Assembly: GCF_900110925.1 (NCBI RefSeq)
Contig: NZ_FOFP01000019.1
Location: 1 to 64,000 of the forward strand
Origin: Pseudomonas cuatrocienegasensis
GTDB lineage: Bacteria > Pseudomonadota > Gammaproteobacteria > Pseudomonadales > Pseudomonadaceae
Length of the DNA: 64,000 nucleotides
Direction of reading: 5' to 3'
Under the pieces are notes generated by a model. It searched no databases. It saw only the letters and a list, made by a program, of their open reading frames with translations, and had not been told where the DNA came from. The stretch's first letter is position 1; each line of letters opens with the position of its first letter. The translations under genes were made by a program, and so were the position numbers. Shown here piece after piece: positions 24,588 to 33,738 of the stretch.

Positions 24588-26042
24588 TCAGCTGCGCACG
24601 GGTGTGTAGGTTGCGGCGAAGGGTTCTCCGCCATTCTGGTAATACAGTTTGCCGGCAAGGCTCTTGTCACCCGCCTTGCGGATCACCACATCGACACAGG
24701 ACACCGGGGCCTGCGCCGAGGGCTCGACGAACACGCGGTAGAGCACTGCGTTCTCGCCCTCGTAGGTATTGGCCGAGGCGCTGAGCGTGTGGCTGGCCTT
24801 GCCTTTGTTCTGCGCGTAGTCACGGGTCACGTAGACCTTGGGGGCCTGGGCCAGGGCAGCGTTTTCCCGCAACACGGCCACCGGCGACAGCGTCACCAGA
24901 TGGCCATTGACCAGGCCTGCCCAGGCACGCCCGTTCATACCGGGCAGGTACTCGCGCGTGGCATGCGACTGAAGCGTCTCGCCGGTAGCCAGGCTTTTTA
25001 CCTCGCCGCTCAGGCGCAGGCTGTCCTGAGCACAACTGCTCATTGGTATCTCGTTTGCGTAAGCCTTGGAAACCAATGCGAAACCACCACTTTTCGGGGT
25101 GATCTGCTGGGCCAGATCCCAGGGTACGCTGGCCGCAGGCTGGCCGCCGAAGTCCACGACGGCCTGGCTGCGCTGCACTGCAGGCTTGGCGGCAGTGGGG
25201 CTGGGCGCAGGGCGGGCGGCACGGGGCTTAGCCTCGGTCGTGGTGCCATGGGCCAGGTAGCGGGGGTTGTTCTGCTCGGCGTTGACGCGCTGTACCAGCA
25301 TGGCGCGGTCGTTCACCTCGACGATTTCCACGCGCCGATTCTGGCCGCGCAGCAGCGGGTCACCATTGTCCGCAACCGGGCGAGAGGCGCCGGCGCCTTG
25401 GAAATACATGCGTTCGCGGGCGATGCCCTGCTCCGCGAGAATGCTGGCCACGGCACGCGCACGCTGCTCGGACAGCGCCTGGTTACCGGCGGCAGTTCCG
25501 GTCGCATCCGTGTGCCCGACCACCAGAATGGCGCTACTGCTCTGCTTGCCTGGCTCACCGGCAAAGGCACTGGCCAGCTTACGCACCTGGCGCTCGCCGT
25601 CGACGCTCAAGCGCGCGCTGCCGACGGGAAACATGCCTTGGTCTTCAATCTGCGCGACTATGCCGGCTTCCTTGGGCGCCGCGCTGGGTGTGGCCCCTTG
25701 CACTTGCAGGGTTTCCACCTGCATCTTCAGGTTCTCTTCACGCGCCAGTTTTTCCAGGCGGTCCAGCTTGCCCTTGTAGAGCAGCGCCAGGCCACAGCCG
25801 GCAGCCGCACCCGCCGCCGCGCCACCGACAATAGCGCCGCTGTCACCTTTGGTCAGGGCTCCGACCGCAGCACCGGCAAAGGCCCCCATCACACCACCGG
25901 CGACACAGTTGATGGTGGGGCTGTTGTTCTTGGCAAAGTTGTCGACAGAGGCGCAGCTGGTCGTCAGCAAACTGATGGCGAGCGCCAGCGTAGTAGCGCG
26001 CAAAGGGCGCGAAACCGAAGGATAGGAAACAGTCGAAGGCAA
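24588..26042 (-). CDS. OmpA-family lipoprotein with glycine-zipper segment
   Basis: About 484 residues. The chosen start is a TTG with GGGAG 8 bp upstream; the frame is open to another TTG at 26057, and no ATG fits. The N-terminus ends in SLLTTSC, a weak lipobox. A glycine-zipper region (AGGVMGAFAGAAVGALTKG..., about 45-85) follows, then an OmpA C-terminal peptidoglycan-binding domain at about 105-235 (VVGHTDATGTAAGNQALSEQRARAV). A C-terminal about 230-residue part is of unknown fold with paired cysteines. It is the first gene of the operon that continues with the membrane and vWA-like proteins 14 bp downstream. It probably anchors the complex to peptidoglycan and outer membrane (inference). 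Confidence 0.85.
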   Translation of the reverse strand: MPSTVSYPSVSRPLRATTLALAISLLTTSCASVDNFAKNNSPTINCVAGGVMGAFAGAAVGALTKGDSGAIVGGAAAGAAAGCGLALLYKGKLDRLEKLAREENLKMQVETLQVQGATPSAAPKEAGIVAQIEDQGMFPVGSARLSVDGERQVRKLASAFAGEPGKQSSSAILVVGHTDATGTAAGNQALSEQRARAVASILAEQGIARERMYFQGAGASRPVADNGDPLLRGQNRRVEIVEVNDRAMLVQRVNAEQNNPRYLAHGTTTEAKPRAARPAPSPTAAKPAVQRSQAVVDFGGQPAASVPWDLAQQITPKSGGFALVSKAYANEIPMSSCAQDSLRLSGEVKSLATGETLQSHATREYLPGMNGRAWAGLVNGHLVTLSPVAVLRENAALAQAPKVYVTRDYAQNKGKASHTLSASANTYEGENAVLYRVFVEPSAQAPVSCVDVVIRKAGDKSLAGKLYYQNGGEPFAATYTPVRS

Positions 26043-26199
26043 GAAGGTAGCTCCCAAAGCAGGCTGAGCGCTTCAGGGCAGGCCAATTGAGCAGAGCATC
26101 AATGACTTCGTCCATGAAACGTCGAATAACACGAACCGCATCCTCTGCGGCCGCAGGATTTCATCACAGCAATAATGGCAATTCAATGGCGCCTTGAAA

Positions 26200-26715
26200 T
26201 TAACCGCGTTTGTGCCATGTCTCGAAGCCATACGCCGGCGTGGTGTCCGTCGCGGCATGGGCGTCCTGCTCGACCAAGTGCCAGTGCGCCTCGTCCACCT
26301 CGGGAAAGTACGCATCGCCCTCAGGGCTGAGGTCAACACGAGTCAGGTACAGGCGCGCGGCCTGGGCCAGGCCCTGGGCGTAGAGTTGGGCGCCACCGAT
26401 CAGCATCAGCTCGCTGGCGCCGGTCTCGCGGGCCCACTGGTCGGCGCGGACGATAGCGGCATCCAGGGAAGGAAAGACTTCGGCGCCGTCGAGCTGCAGC
26501 CCTGGCTGGCGGCTGACCACCAGGTTGAGCCGACCCGGCAGCGGGCGGCCGAGCGAATCCCAGGTCTTGCGGCCCATGATGATCGGCTTGCTCAGGGTCA
26601 TTGCCTTGAAGTGCTTGAGGTCCGCTGGCAGGTGCCAGGGCAGTTGGTTGTCGCGGCCAATCACGCGGTTGCGCGCGAGAGCGGCGATCAGGCAGAGAGG
26701 TAGGGTCGTATTCAT
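26200..26715 (-). CDS. folA: Dihydrofolate reductase
   Basis: 171 residues, normal for bacterial DHFR. It reduces dihydrofolate to tetrahydrofolate with NADPH and works together with thyA, also in this window. Visible motifs are IAALARNRVIGRDNQLPWHLPADL (split here only for reading), the catalytic acidic residue in LPADLKHFK, GRKTWDS and ELMLIGGAQLY. The internal ATG giving MNTTLPLC is chosen because it matches family length; the longer frame has no ribosome site. The gene is divergent from glpQ. Confidence 0.97.
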   Translation of the reverse strand: MNTTLPLCLIAALARNRVIGRDNQLPWHLPADLKHFKAMTLSKPIIMGRKTWDSLGRPLPGRLNLVVSRQPGLQLDGAEVFPSLDAAIVRADQWARETGASELMLIGGAQLYAQGLAQAARLYLTRVDLSPEGDAYFPEVDEAHWHLVEQDAHAATDTTPAYGFETWHKRG

Positions 26716-26813
26716 GGCGCGAGCATAGCAGCGGGCTTGTCTGAACGTCATCCAGACGTCACTGTGGCACGTCAGGATGACCCGCCAATAGCCACCCTTC
26801 AGGAGAAAGCCCC

Positions 26814-27902
26814 ATGCGCATCGTTCTCAGCCTGCTGGCGCTGCTGCCCTTTACCCTCCACGCCGCCAACGCGGCGCCCAGCAGCACTCCAGCCATCGCC
26901 CCCGAGCCGCACCCGCTGATCATCGCCCACCGCGGCGCCAGCGGTTACCTGCCTGAACACACCCTGGCCAGCTATGCCCTGGCGGTGTTGCAAGGCGCCG
27001 ATTACATCGAGCCGGACCTGGTGATGACCCGCGACGGTCAACTGGTCGCCCGCCACGACAACGAGCTGGGCATGACCACCGACGTCGCCAACCGCCCCGA
27101 ATTCGCCGCGCGCAAGCGCACCCAGGTGGTCGATGGCGAATCCCTGAGCGGCTGGTTCAGCGAAGACTTCACCCTGGCCGAACTGAAAACCCTGCGCGCC
27201 ATCGAGCGCATCCCCGCGACTCGACCCGGCAATGCGCGCCTGGATGGCAGCCTGCAGATCCCCACGCTGCAAGAGATCATCGACCTGGTGCAGGCGCTGC
27301 AAACCAGTCAGGGCCGCCCCATCGGCCTGTACATCGAAACCAAACACCCCACGCACTTCCAGAGCCTGAACCTGGCCATGGAAAAACCGCTGGTCGAAAT
27401 CCTCAGCCGCAACGGCTATGACCGGGCCGAGGCACCGGTGTATATCCAGTCGTTCGAGGTGGACAACCTCAAGGCCCTCAGCCAGCTCACGCCCCTGCGT
27501 CTGGTGCAGCTGTTGTGGGTCAAGGGCCAGCCCTACGATCAGCAACAACGCGGTACTAGCCTGGACTACGCGCAGATGACCAGCGCCGAAGGCCTCAAAG
27601 CCATCGCCCAGTACGCGGCCGGCGTCGGCCCGGAAAAAAGCCAGGTCATCGCCCCCGATGCCAGCGGCAAACTCGGCACCCCGAGCAACCTGGTGCGCGA
27701 CGCCCACGCCGCCGGGCTCAAGGTGCACCCCTATACCTTCCGCGCGGAAAACCAGTTTCTCCCCGCCGCCCTGCGCAGCTCGGCCAATGACCGTGAGCGC
27801 GGCGACATCGAAGCGGAACTGCGGGCCTTTCTCGCCGCCGGCATCGACGGTGTGTTTATCGACCAGCCGGATATCGCCGTGCGCCTGCGCGACGCACGCT
27901 GA
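26814..27902 (+). CDS. glpQ: Periplasmic glycerophosphodiester phosphodiesterase
   Basis: 362 residues with a signal peptide (cleavage near NAAP, about residue 22). It hydrolyses glycerophosphodiesters to glycerol-3-phosphate and an alcohol. GDPD motifs are clear: IIAHRGASGYLPEHT (metal and catalytic histidine), EPDLVMTRDGQLVARHD and GLYIETKHP; the C-terminal GVFIDQPD is also present. AGGAGA lies 8 bp before the ATG. Confidence 0.95.
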   Translation: MRIVLSLLALLPFTLHAANAAPSSTPAIAPEPHPLIIAHRGASGYLPEHTLASYALAVLQGADYIEPDLVMTRDGQLVARHDNELGMTTDVANRPEFAARKRTQVVDGESLSGWFSEDFTLAELKTLRAIERIPATRPGNARLDGSLQIPTLQEIIDLVQALQTSQGRPIGLYIETKHPTHFQSLNLAMEKPLVEILSRNGYDRAEAPVYIQSFEVDNLKALSQLTPLRLVQLLWVKGQPYDQQQRGTSLDYAQMTSAEGLKAIAQYAAGVGPEKSQVIAPDASGKLGTPSNLVRDAHAAGLKVHPYTFRAENQFLPAALRSSANDRERGDIEAELRAFLAAGIDGVFIDQPDIAVRLRDAR

Positions 27903-27967
27903 AACGAGGCGCGCCGACCACAGGGGTGCACGCGGACCACGGTCAGCGGTTATGCTCGACGCCTGAT

Positions 27968-29368
27968 ATGACGACGAGATGCCGCGTGACCGAGACCACC
28001 ACGCCCCTTCAACGCCTCTGGCTCTGCGAAGCGATCCGCCTGCGTGAAGAATATGCAGGCCCCCTGGAAGACAGCGAAGCCAACCGCCAGGCCCGCGCCC
28101 AGGGCAGCGACCTGGCCAGCCGCATTCAACTGCGTGCGCTCTGGCTGGCTCGCCGCGACGGTCAGCAGCGGGCGCAACTGCACTGGTTGCAAGGCGCCCG
28201 ATTGGCCCTGTTGCTGCTGGCGCTGCTGGCCCTGGCCAGTGGCGCCGGGCTCGCGGTGGCGGCACTGGGCGACGGTCAGCGGCCGGTCAATGTGTTCTGG
28301 GCCCTGGGCAGCCTGCTCGGCCTCAACCTGTTGCTGCTCGTGGGCTGGGCCATTGGCTGGCTGTTCAGCGCCGACAGCGGCGGGCCCCTGGCGCGCCTGT
28401 GGCTCTGGCTAAGCGAAACCCTGGCGCGCGATGCCCAGGCCGCGCAGTTGGCCCCCGCGCTGTTGATTCTGCTCGGGCGCCAACGCCTGGAGCGCTGGGG
28501 CCTGGGCGTGCTGGTCCATGGCCTATGGCTGCTGGCCCTGCTCTCGGCCCTGACCACCCTGCTGGTTCTGCTCGCCACGCGGCGCTACGGCTTTGTCTGG
28601 GAAAGCACGTTGCTCGGCGGTGATACCTTTATTCAACTGACCCAAGCCCTTGGCACCCTGCCCGCCCTGCTCGGCTTCAGCCTGCCAGATGCCGAGCTGA
28701 TCCGCGCCAGCGGCGACAGCGCCCTGAACAGCGAAGCCGCACGGCTGAGCTGGGCCGGCTGGCTGGTCGGCGTGCTGCTGATCTACGGCATCCTCCCGCG
28801 CTTGCTGCTGTTGGGCCTGTGCCTGTGCCTGTGGCGCCGCGGCGTGGCCGGCTTGAGCCTGGACACCAGCCTGCCCGGCTACAGCCTGCTGCGCGAACGC
28901 CTGCAGCCAAGCAGCGAGCGCCTGGGCATTCGCGATGCGGCGCCGGCGCAATTACACCAGCCCCTCGCCGGCGCCAGTACGCTGGACAGTCAGGGCGCCG
29001 TGCTGGTGGCCATCGAACTCGACCCGGCGCGTACCTGGCCGCCCGCCCTGCCGCGCGGCGTGGCCGATGCCGGGGTGATCGACAGTCGCGAACAGCGCCG
29101 CCAACTGCTCGACCAGCTCACCCGCTTCCCCCCGGCTCGCCTGGTGATTGCCTGCGACCCACGACGCTCGCCAGACCGCGGCAGCCTGGCGCTGCTCGGT
29201 GAACTGTCGCGCAGTGCCAGCGCCACCCGCGTCTGGCTGCTGCAGCCGCCCGCTGGCGAAGCCCTCGACAGCGCGCGCCTGGGCGACTGGCACCAGGCGC
29301 TGGATGCACTGCAGCTAAAACACAGTGATACGGCGCCCCTAAGCTGGCTGGAGACGGGCCATGATTGA
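27968..29368 (+). CDS. DUF2868 membrane protein
   Basis: About 466 residues; a GTG start at 27986 (TETTTPLQRLWLCEAIRLRE) is a good alternative because family members begin close to that sequence. An N-terminal basic region is followed by hydrophobic segments (LALLLLALLALASGAG, LLGLNLLLLVGWAIGWLF, WLLALLSALTTLLVLLA and one near LVGVLLIYGILPRLLLLGLC). A cytoplasmic domain of unknown function makes up the last about 150 residues. DUF2868 genes are usually followed, as here, by a DUF3482 GTPase, so the two probably work together. The role is unknown. Confidence 0.85.
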   Translation: MTTRCRVTETTTPLQRLWLCEAIRLREEYAGPLEDSEANRQARAQGSDLASRIQLRALWLARRDGQQRAQLHWLQGARLALLLLALLALASGAGLAVAALGDGQRPVNVFWALGSLLGLNLLLLVGWAIGWLFSADSGGPLARLWLWLSETLARDAQAAQLAPALLILLGRQRLERWGLGVLVHGLWLLALLSALTTLLVLLATRRYGFVWESTLLGGDTFIQLTQALGTLPALLGFSLPDAELIRASGDSALNSEAARLSWAGWLVGVLLIYGILPRLLLLGLCLCLWRRGVAGLSLDTSLPGYSLLRERLQPSSERLGIRDAAPAQLHQPLAGASTLDSQGAVLVAIELDPARTWPPALPRGVADAGVIDSREQRRQLLDQLTRFPPARLVIACDPRRSPDRGSLALLGELSRSASATRVWLLQPPAGEALDSARLGDWHQALDALQLKHSDTAPLSWLETGHD

Positions 29369-29397
29369 GCACAACAGCCCAGCATTCATCGAACTGC

Positions 29398-29466
29398 GTA
29401 GGGTGGATGACGCCTTTCTCATCCACCACCTTTGCTGGTGGATGGATAAAGCGTCATCCACCCTAC
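29398..29466. repeat. Inverted repeat, family A, copy 3
   Basis: Arms gtagggtggatgacgc / gcgtcatccaccctac with inner arms catccacc / ggtggatg. It fills most of the gap between the DUF2868 and DUF3482 genes. Confidence 0.85.
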
Positions 29467-29476
29467 GGAGCCCACG

Positions 29477-30853
29477 ATGAGCAATCCACTCACCCTGGCC
29501 CTGGTCGGCCACACCAACGTCGGCAAAACCTCGCTACTGCGCACCCTGACCCGTGACGTCGGCTTTGGCGAGGTGTCGCACCGCCCCAGCACCACCCGGC
29601 ATGTCGAGGGCGCGCGCCTGTCGGTGGACGGCCAGGCGCTGCTGGAGCTGTACGACACGCCCGGCCTGGAAGACGCCATCGCACTGCTCGACTACCTCGA
29701 GCGCCTCGACCGCCCCGGCGAACGCCTGGACGGCCCGGCCCGCCTGGCGCGCTTTCTTGACGGCAGCGAGGCGCGCCAACGCTTCGAGCAGGAGGCCAAG
29801 GTGCTGCGCCAACTGCTCGCCTCGGATGCCGGCCTGTACGTGATCGATGCCCGCGAGCCGGTGCTGGCCAAATACCGCGACGAGTTGGCCATCCTCAGCA
29901 TGTGCGGGCGGCCGCTGCTGCCGGTGCTCAACTTCGTCGCCGGCCAAGGCCACCGTGAAAGCGAATGGCGCGAAGCCCTGGCGCGCCTCGGCCTGCACGC
30001 CCTGGTGCGCTTCGACAGCGTGGCGCCACCGCTGGATGGCGAACGACGCCTGTACGAAAGCCTCGCCCTGCTCCTCGAACACGCCCGCCCCGCCCTGCAA
30101 CGGCTGATCGACGACCACGAGGCCCAGCGCCAGGCACGCCGCCAGAGTGGCGCGCGACTGATCGCCGACCTGCTGCTCGACTGCGCCGCCTGCCGGCGCA
30201 GCGTTGCCGCCGAGCCCCAGCGCGAACAGGCCGCGGTGATCGCCCTGCGCGACAGCGTGCGACAGCGCGAACAACGTAGCGTGGAGGCCCTGCTGCGCCT
30301 CTACGCCTTCCGCCCCGACGATGCCCAGGCCGGCGAGTTGCCGTTGCTCGACGGGCGCTGGGGCGATGACCTGTTCAACCCGGAAACCCTGCGCCAGTTG
30401 GGCGTGAATGTCGGCGGTGGCATGGCAGCCGGCGCGGCGACGGGCCTCGGCGTCGACTTGCTGGTCGGCGGCCTGACCCTCGGTGCGGCGGCGGCCGTGG
30501 GCGCACTGGTCGGCGGTGGCGCACAAACCCTGCGCCGCTACGGCGCGCGCCTCAAAGGCAAGTTCAAGGGCCAGCGCGAGCTGACCGTCGACGATGCCGT
30601 GCTGCGCCTGCTCGCCCTGCGCCAGCAGCAACTGTTGCACGCCCTCGACAGCCGCGGCCACGCCGCCCTCGAACGCATCCAACTGGCCGCTCCGCAGGAT
30701 GCCGTTTGGCGCGAAGGCCAATTGCCCGAGGCCCTGCACAAAGCCCGCGCCCACCCCGAGTGGTCGAGCCTGAACAACGCGCCGCAACTGAACGAACGCG
30801 AACGCCAGGCCCAGCTCGACGCCCTCAGCCAGACGCTGATCGCCGGCGGCTAG
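29477..30853 (+). CDS. DUF3482 GTPase
   Basis: A 458-residue Era/TrmE-like GTPase. The G1 P-loop is GHTNVGKTSLLRTL at about residues 12-19 and the G3 motif is DTPG in ELYDTPGLED (about 60). A long C-terminal helical domain carries a glycine-rich stretch (VGGGMAAGAATGLGVDLLVG, about 315-335) that could be membrane-active. It pairs with the preceding DUF2868 membrane protein. The cellular role of this pair is unknown. Confidence 0.9.
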   Translation: MSNPLTLALVGHTNVGKTSLLRTLTRDVGFGEVSHRPSTTRHVEGARLSVDGQALLELYDTPGLEDAIALLDYLERLDRPGERLDGPARLARFLDGSEARQRFEQEAKVLRQLLASDAGLYVIDAREPVLAKYRDELAILSMCGRPLLPVLNFVAGQGHRESEWREALARLGLHALVRFDSVAPPLDGERRLYESLALLLEHARPALQRLIDDHEAQRQARRQSGARLIADLLLDCAACRRSVAAEPQREQAAVIALRDSVRQREQRSVEALLRLYAFRPDDAQAGELPLLDGRWGDDLFNPETLRQLGVNVGGGMAAGAATGLGVDLLVGGLTLGAAAAVGALVGGGAQTLRRYGARLKGKFKGQRELTVDDAVLRLLALRQQQLLHALDSRGHAALERIQLAAPQDAVWREGQLPEALHKARAHPEWSSLNNAPQLNERERQAQLDALSQTLIAGG

Positions 30854-30873
30854 TGTTCTGCCTACGCGTTATT

Positions 30874-30932
30874 GTAGGGGGCGCGCACCAAGAGTCGTGC
30901 AGCCTGCGGCGGTGCGCACGGCGTACCCTACG
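30874..30932. repeat. Imperfect inverted repeat, family B (GTAGGG..GCGC...GCGTACCCTAC)
   Basis: Arms gtagggggcgcgcacc / ggtgcgcacggcgtacccta flank a short spacer between convergent genes. It is related to the element at 40331-40388 and may serve as a bidirectional terminator. Confidence 0.65.
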
Positions 30933-30948
30933 GCTCTAGCGATAAGTC

Positions 30949-31830
30949 TCAGCGCCTGGCCAGGCTGGTCCACAGGGTTGCGGCCACGATCAGCAGCCCG
31001 CCCAGCCAGGCCTGCACGCTCAACTGCTCACTCAACCAAAGCACCGCGAACAACGCGCCGAACAACGGCTCGCTGCCCATCAGCAAGGACACCCGCGTCG
31101 GGCTGCTGCGGCGCAGGGCGTAGTTCTGCACAAAGAAGGCAAACAGCGTGGCGAAGAACACCAGATACAGCGTGCCGATCCAGAACGCCGGCGCCACCGG
31201 CAAGGCGGGCAGCCCCTCTGGCAACGTCAGCACGCCGAGCAACAGGCAGCCGAAACCGATCACCCCGGTCTGCACCGCCGTCAGCGCCAGCGCCGGCACC
31301 TGGGTGTGGGCGGTGAGCTTGCCGGTCAGGCAGACCAACAGGGCACGCAGCAGCGCAGCCAGTAGCATCAGCCCATCGCCCAGGTTGAACTGCAGCTCGA
31401 CGCCACCGCTAAGCAACCAGGTGCCGAGCAGTGACAGCGCCACCGCCGGCAGCATGCGCGAGTCGGGGCGCCGATCGAGCATCAGCCACTCGACAAAGGG
31501 CGTGATCACCACGCACAGGCTGATCAGAAACGCCGCATTGCTGGCCGAGGTGTGCAGCACGCCATAGGTTTCGCACAGGAAGATCGCCAGCATCACCCCG
31601 CCCAGGGGCACCCCCGGCGCCCAGGCCTGGCGCCCCTCACCGCGCAACTGCGGCAGCAGGATAAGAAAGGTCAGGCAAAAGCGCACCGCGAGAAAACCCA
31701 GCACCGGATAAAAGACCAGCGCCTGTTTGGCCACACCGTAACTGGTGCCCCACACCAGGGCGACCAGCAGCAACAGCAGGTCACTGGCCTGCAACAGGCG
31801 GGAAGGGGATCGGCTGATCAGGGTGGTCAT
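30949..31830 (-). CDS. EamA-family (DMT) transporter
   Basis: 293 residues with about ten hydrophobic segments and two EamA repeats, beginning ASDLLLLLVALVWGTSYGVAK and, in the second half, ALTAVQTGVIGFGCLLLG. The ATG at 31830 has GGAG upstream. Members export amino acids, purines or other metabolites; the substrate cannot be told here. It is divergent from a LysR regulator 88 bp away, the usual arrangement for a regulator and its target. Confidence 0.9.
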   Translation of the reverse strand: MTTLISRSPSRLLQASDLLLLLVALVWGTSYGVAKQALVFYPVLGFLAVRFCLTFLILLPQLRGEGRQAWAPGVPLGGVMLAIFLCETYGVLHTSASNAAFLISLCVVITPFVEWLMLDRRPDSRMLPAVALSLLGTWLLSGGVELQFNLGDGLMLLAALLRALLVCLTGKLTAHTQVPALALTAVQTGVIGFGCLLLGVLTLPEGLPALPVAPAFWIGTLYLVFFATLFAFFVQNYALRRSSPTRVSLLMGSEPLFGALFAVLWLSEQLSVQAWLGGLLIVAATLWTSLARR

Positions 31831-31918
31831 GGCGGCTCCGCAACAAGGACAAGTACGCCATTGTCGATTGAGTCCTGTAAAACGATAATCCAGCAACTCA
31901 ACACAAGACTTATTCGCC

Positions 31919-32836
31919 ATGAGCACAAATAACAGCGGCCATCTGCTGCCCTATATGGCCACCTTCGTGCGGGTGGTCGAGGCTGGCAGTTTCTCCGCCG
32001 CCGCGCGCCAGCAGGGCAGCACCGCCTCGGCGGTGAGCCGGCAGATCGCCCACCTGGAGCAGGCCCTCGGCCTACGCCTGCTGGAGCGCACCACGCGCCG
32101 GCTGCGCCTGAGCGAAGCCGGAGCCGAAGTCTTCGAGCGCTGCCGCGAGATGCTCGGCGCTGCCCAGGCGGCGCTGGATGTCGGCGAACGACTGATGAGC
32201 CACCCCCGCGGCCGCGTGCGCTTGAGCGTGCCCAAGGCCTTTGGCCGCTTTCTCGTGGCTCCGCTGATTCACGATTTTCTGCAGCGCTACCCGGAGGTCG
32301 AGGTCAGCCTCAACCTCAGCGACCGCAGCCCGGACCTGATCAGCGATCAGTTCGACCTGATCATCGGCATCACCGACCAGCCGCCCCCGGCACTGGCCGG
32401 GCGCCCGCTGTGCCAGGTGCAGCAACTGCTGTGCGCCAGCCCTGCCTACCTGCAGCAACACGGCACGCCGCAGCACCCGCAAGAGCTGGTGCGCCACGCC
32501 TGCCTGTACCTGGACGAAAGCGCCGATGACCACCGCTGGCATTTCAGCAAGAGCGCGGAGCAATGCGTGGTCACGGTGAGCGGGCGCTTTGCCAGCAACC
32601 ACAGCGAAGTGCGCCTGGGCGGCGCCCTGGATCACCTGGGCATCACCTGCCTGCCCCACTTCACCGCCGCCGCCGCGCTGGCCAGCGGCGAGCTGCTGCT
32701 GGTATTGCCCGAGTGGCGCTACACCGGCTCCTATCAAGGCACCGCCTGGGTGCTCTACCACCCCACCCGTCACCTACCGCCCAAACTGCGGGTGCTGATT
32801 GATCACCTGGCAGAAGGGCTGGGCAAGAATGCCTGA
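31919..32836 (+). CDS. LysR-family transcriptional regulator
   Basis: 305 residues. The N-terminal winged helix-turn-helix is at about 10-65 (FVRVVEAGSFSAAARQQGSTASAVSRQIAHLE) and the effector-binding domain follows from about 95 (GRVRLSVPKAFGRF). It probably controls the divergent EamA transporter and itself (inference from layout). The effector is unknown. Confidence 0.92.
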   Translation: MSTNNSGHLLPYMATFVRVVEAGSFSAAARQQGSTASAVSRQIAHLEQALGLRLLERTTRRLRLSEAGAEVFERCREMLGAAQAALDVGERLMSHPRGRVRLSVPKAFGRFLVAPLIHDFLQRYPEVEVSLNLSDRSPDLISDQFDLIIGITDQPPPALAGRPLCQVQQLLCASPAYLQQHGTPQHPQELVRHACLYLDESADDHRWHFSKSAEQCVVTVSGRFASNHSEVRLGGALDHLGITCLPHFTAAAALASGELLLVLPEWRYTGSYQGTAWVLYHPTRHLPPKLRVLIDHLAEGLGKNA

Positions 32837-32860
32837 GCCGGGGTGACAGCGTCGTCCGCT

Positions 32861-32940
32861 CCCGGGTTACGCCTACGGCTAACCCAGGCTACAGATCAAT
32901 GGCAGCTTTGTAGCCTGGGTGGAGCGTAGCGATACCCGGG
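32861..32940. repeat. Inverted repeat, family C (CCCGGG...CCCAGGCTAC / GTAGCCTGGG...CCCGGG)
   Basis: Arms cccgggttacgcctacggct-aacccaggctac and gtagcctgggtggagcgtagcgatacccggg lie between the convergent lysR and thyA genes. The same family recurs at 36615-36685 and as a half element at 51697-51727. Confidence 0.8.
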
Positions 32941-32943
32941 GCC

Positions 32944-33738
32944 TCAGACCGCCACAGGTGCCGGGATATGCGGGTGAGCCTGGTAGCCGAGCAGCTCGAA
33001 GTCCTCAAAGCGGAAGGCGAACAGATCGGTCACGTCCGGGTTGAGCTTCATGGTCGGCAGCGGCAGCGGTTCGCGGGTCAGCTGCAGGTCGGTCTGTTCC
33101 AGGTGGTTGGCGTACAGGTGACAGTCGCCGCCGGTCCAGATGAACTCGCCCGGTTGCAGGCCGCAGACCTGGGCGACCATCAGGGTCAGCAGCGCGTAGC
33201 TGGCGATATTGAAGGGCACGCCGAGGAAGATGTCGGCCGAACGCTGGTACAACTGGCAGCTCAGCTTGCCGTCGGCGACGTAGAACTGGAACAGCGCATG
33301 GCACGGCGGCAGGGCCATCTGTTCGACCAGCGCCGGGTTCCAGGCAGAGACGATCAGGCGGCGCGAGTCCGGGTTCTTCTTGATCATCTCGATCAGCTTG
33401 CTGATCTGGTCGATCGACTCGCCATTCGGCGCCGGCCACGATCGCCACTGGTAGCCGTACACCGGGCCGAGGTCGCCGTTTTCGTCGGCCCATTCGTCCC
33501 AGATGCGCACACCGTTGTCTTTCAGGTATTTGATGTTGGTGTCGCCCTGAAGGAACCACAGCAGCTCGTGAATGATGGATTTCAGGTGGCACTTCTTGGT
33601 GGTCACCAGAGGGAAACCGTCGGCCAGGTTGAAGCGCATCTGGTGGGCAAACAGGCTGTAAGTGCCGGTGCCGGTGCGGTCCTGTTTGAAGGTGCCGGTC
33701 TCGCGCACCAGGCGCATCAGGTCGAGGTATTGTTTCAT
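32944..33738 (-). CDS. thyA: Thymidylate synthase
   Basis: 264 residues, the exact size of the standard bacterial enzyme. It makes dTMP from dUMP using methylenetetrahydrofolate. The catalytic cysteine lies in LPPCHALFQFYV (about residue 146), with RTGTGT near the N-terminus and the RRLIVSAWNP phosphate-binding segment. Its ATG overlaps the lgt stop as ATGA, so translation is coupled to lgt. Confidence 0.98.
   Translation of the reverse strand: MKQYLDLMRLVRETGTFKQDRTGTGTYSLFAHQMRFNLADGFPLVTTKKCHLKSIIHELLWFLQGDTNIKYLKDNGVRIWDEWADENGDLGPVYGYQWRSWPAPNGESIDQISKLIEMIKKNPDSRRLIVSAWNPALVEQMALPPCHALFQFYVADGKLSCQLYQRSADIFLGVPFNIASYALLTLMVAQVCGLQPGEFIWTGGDCHLYANHLEQTDLQLTREPLPLPTMKLNPDVTDLFAFRFEDFELLGYQAHPHIPAPVAV

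Noticed and set aside
22822..26090. Two long plus-strand frames (595 and 525 residues) opposite the envelope operon
   Set aside because: The minus-strand genes show signal peptide, OmpA and membrane features and Shine-Dalgarno sites. The plus frames show none.
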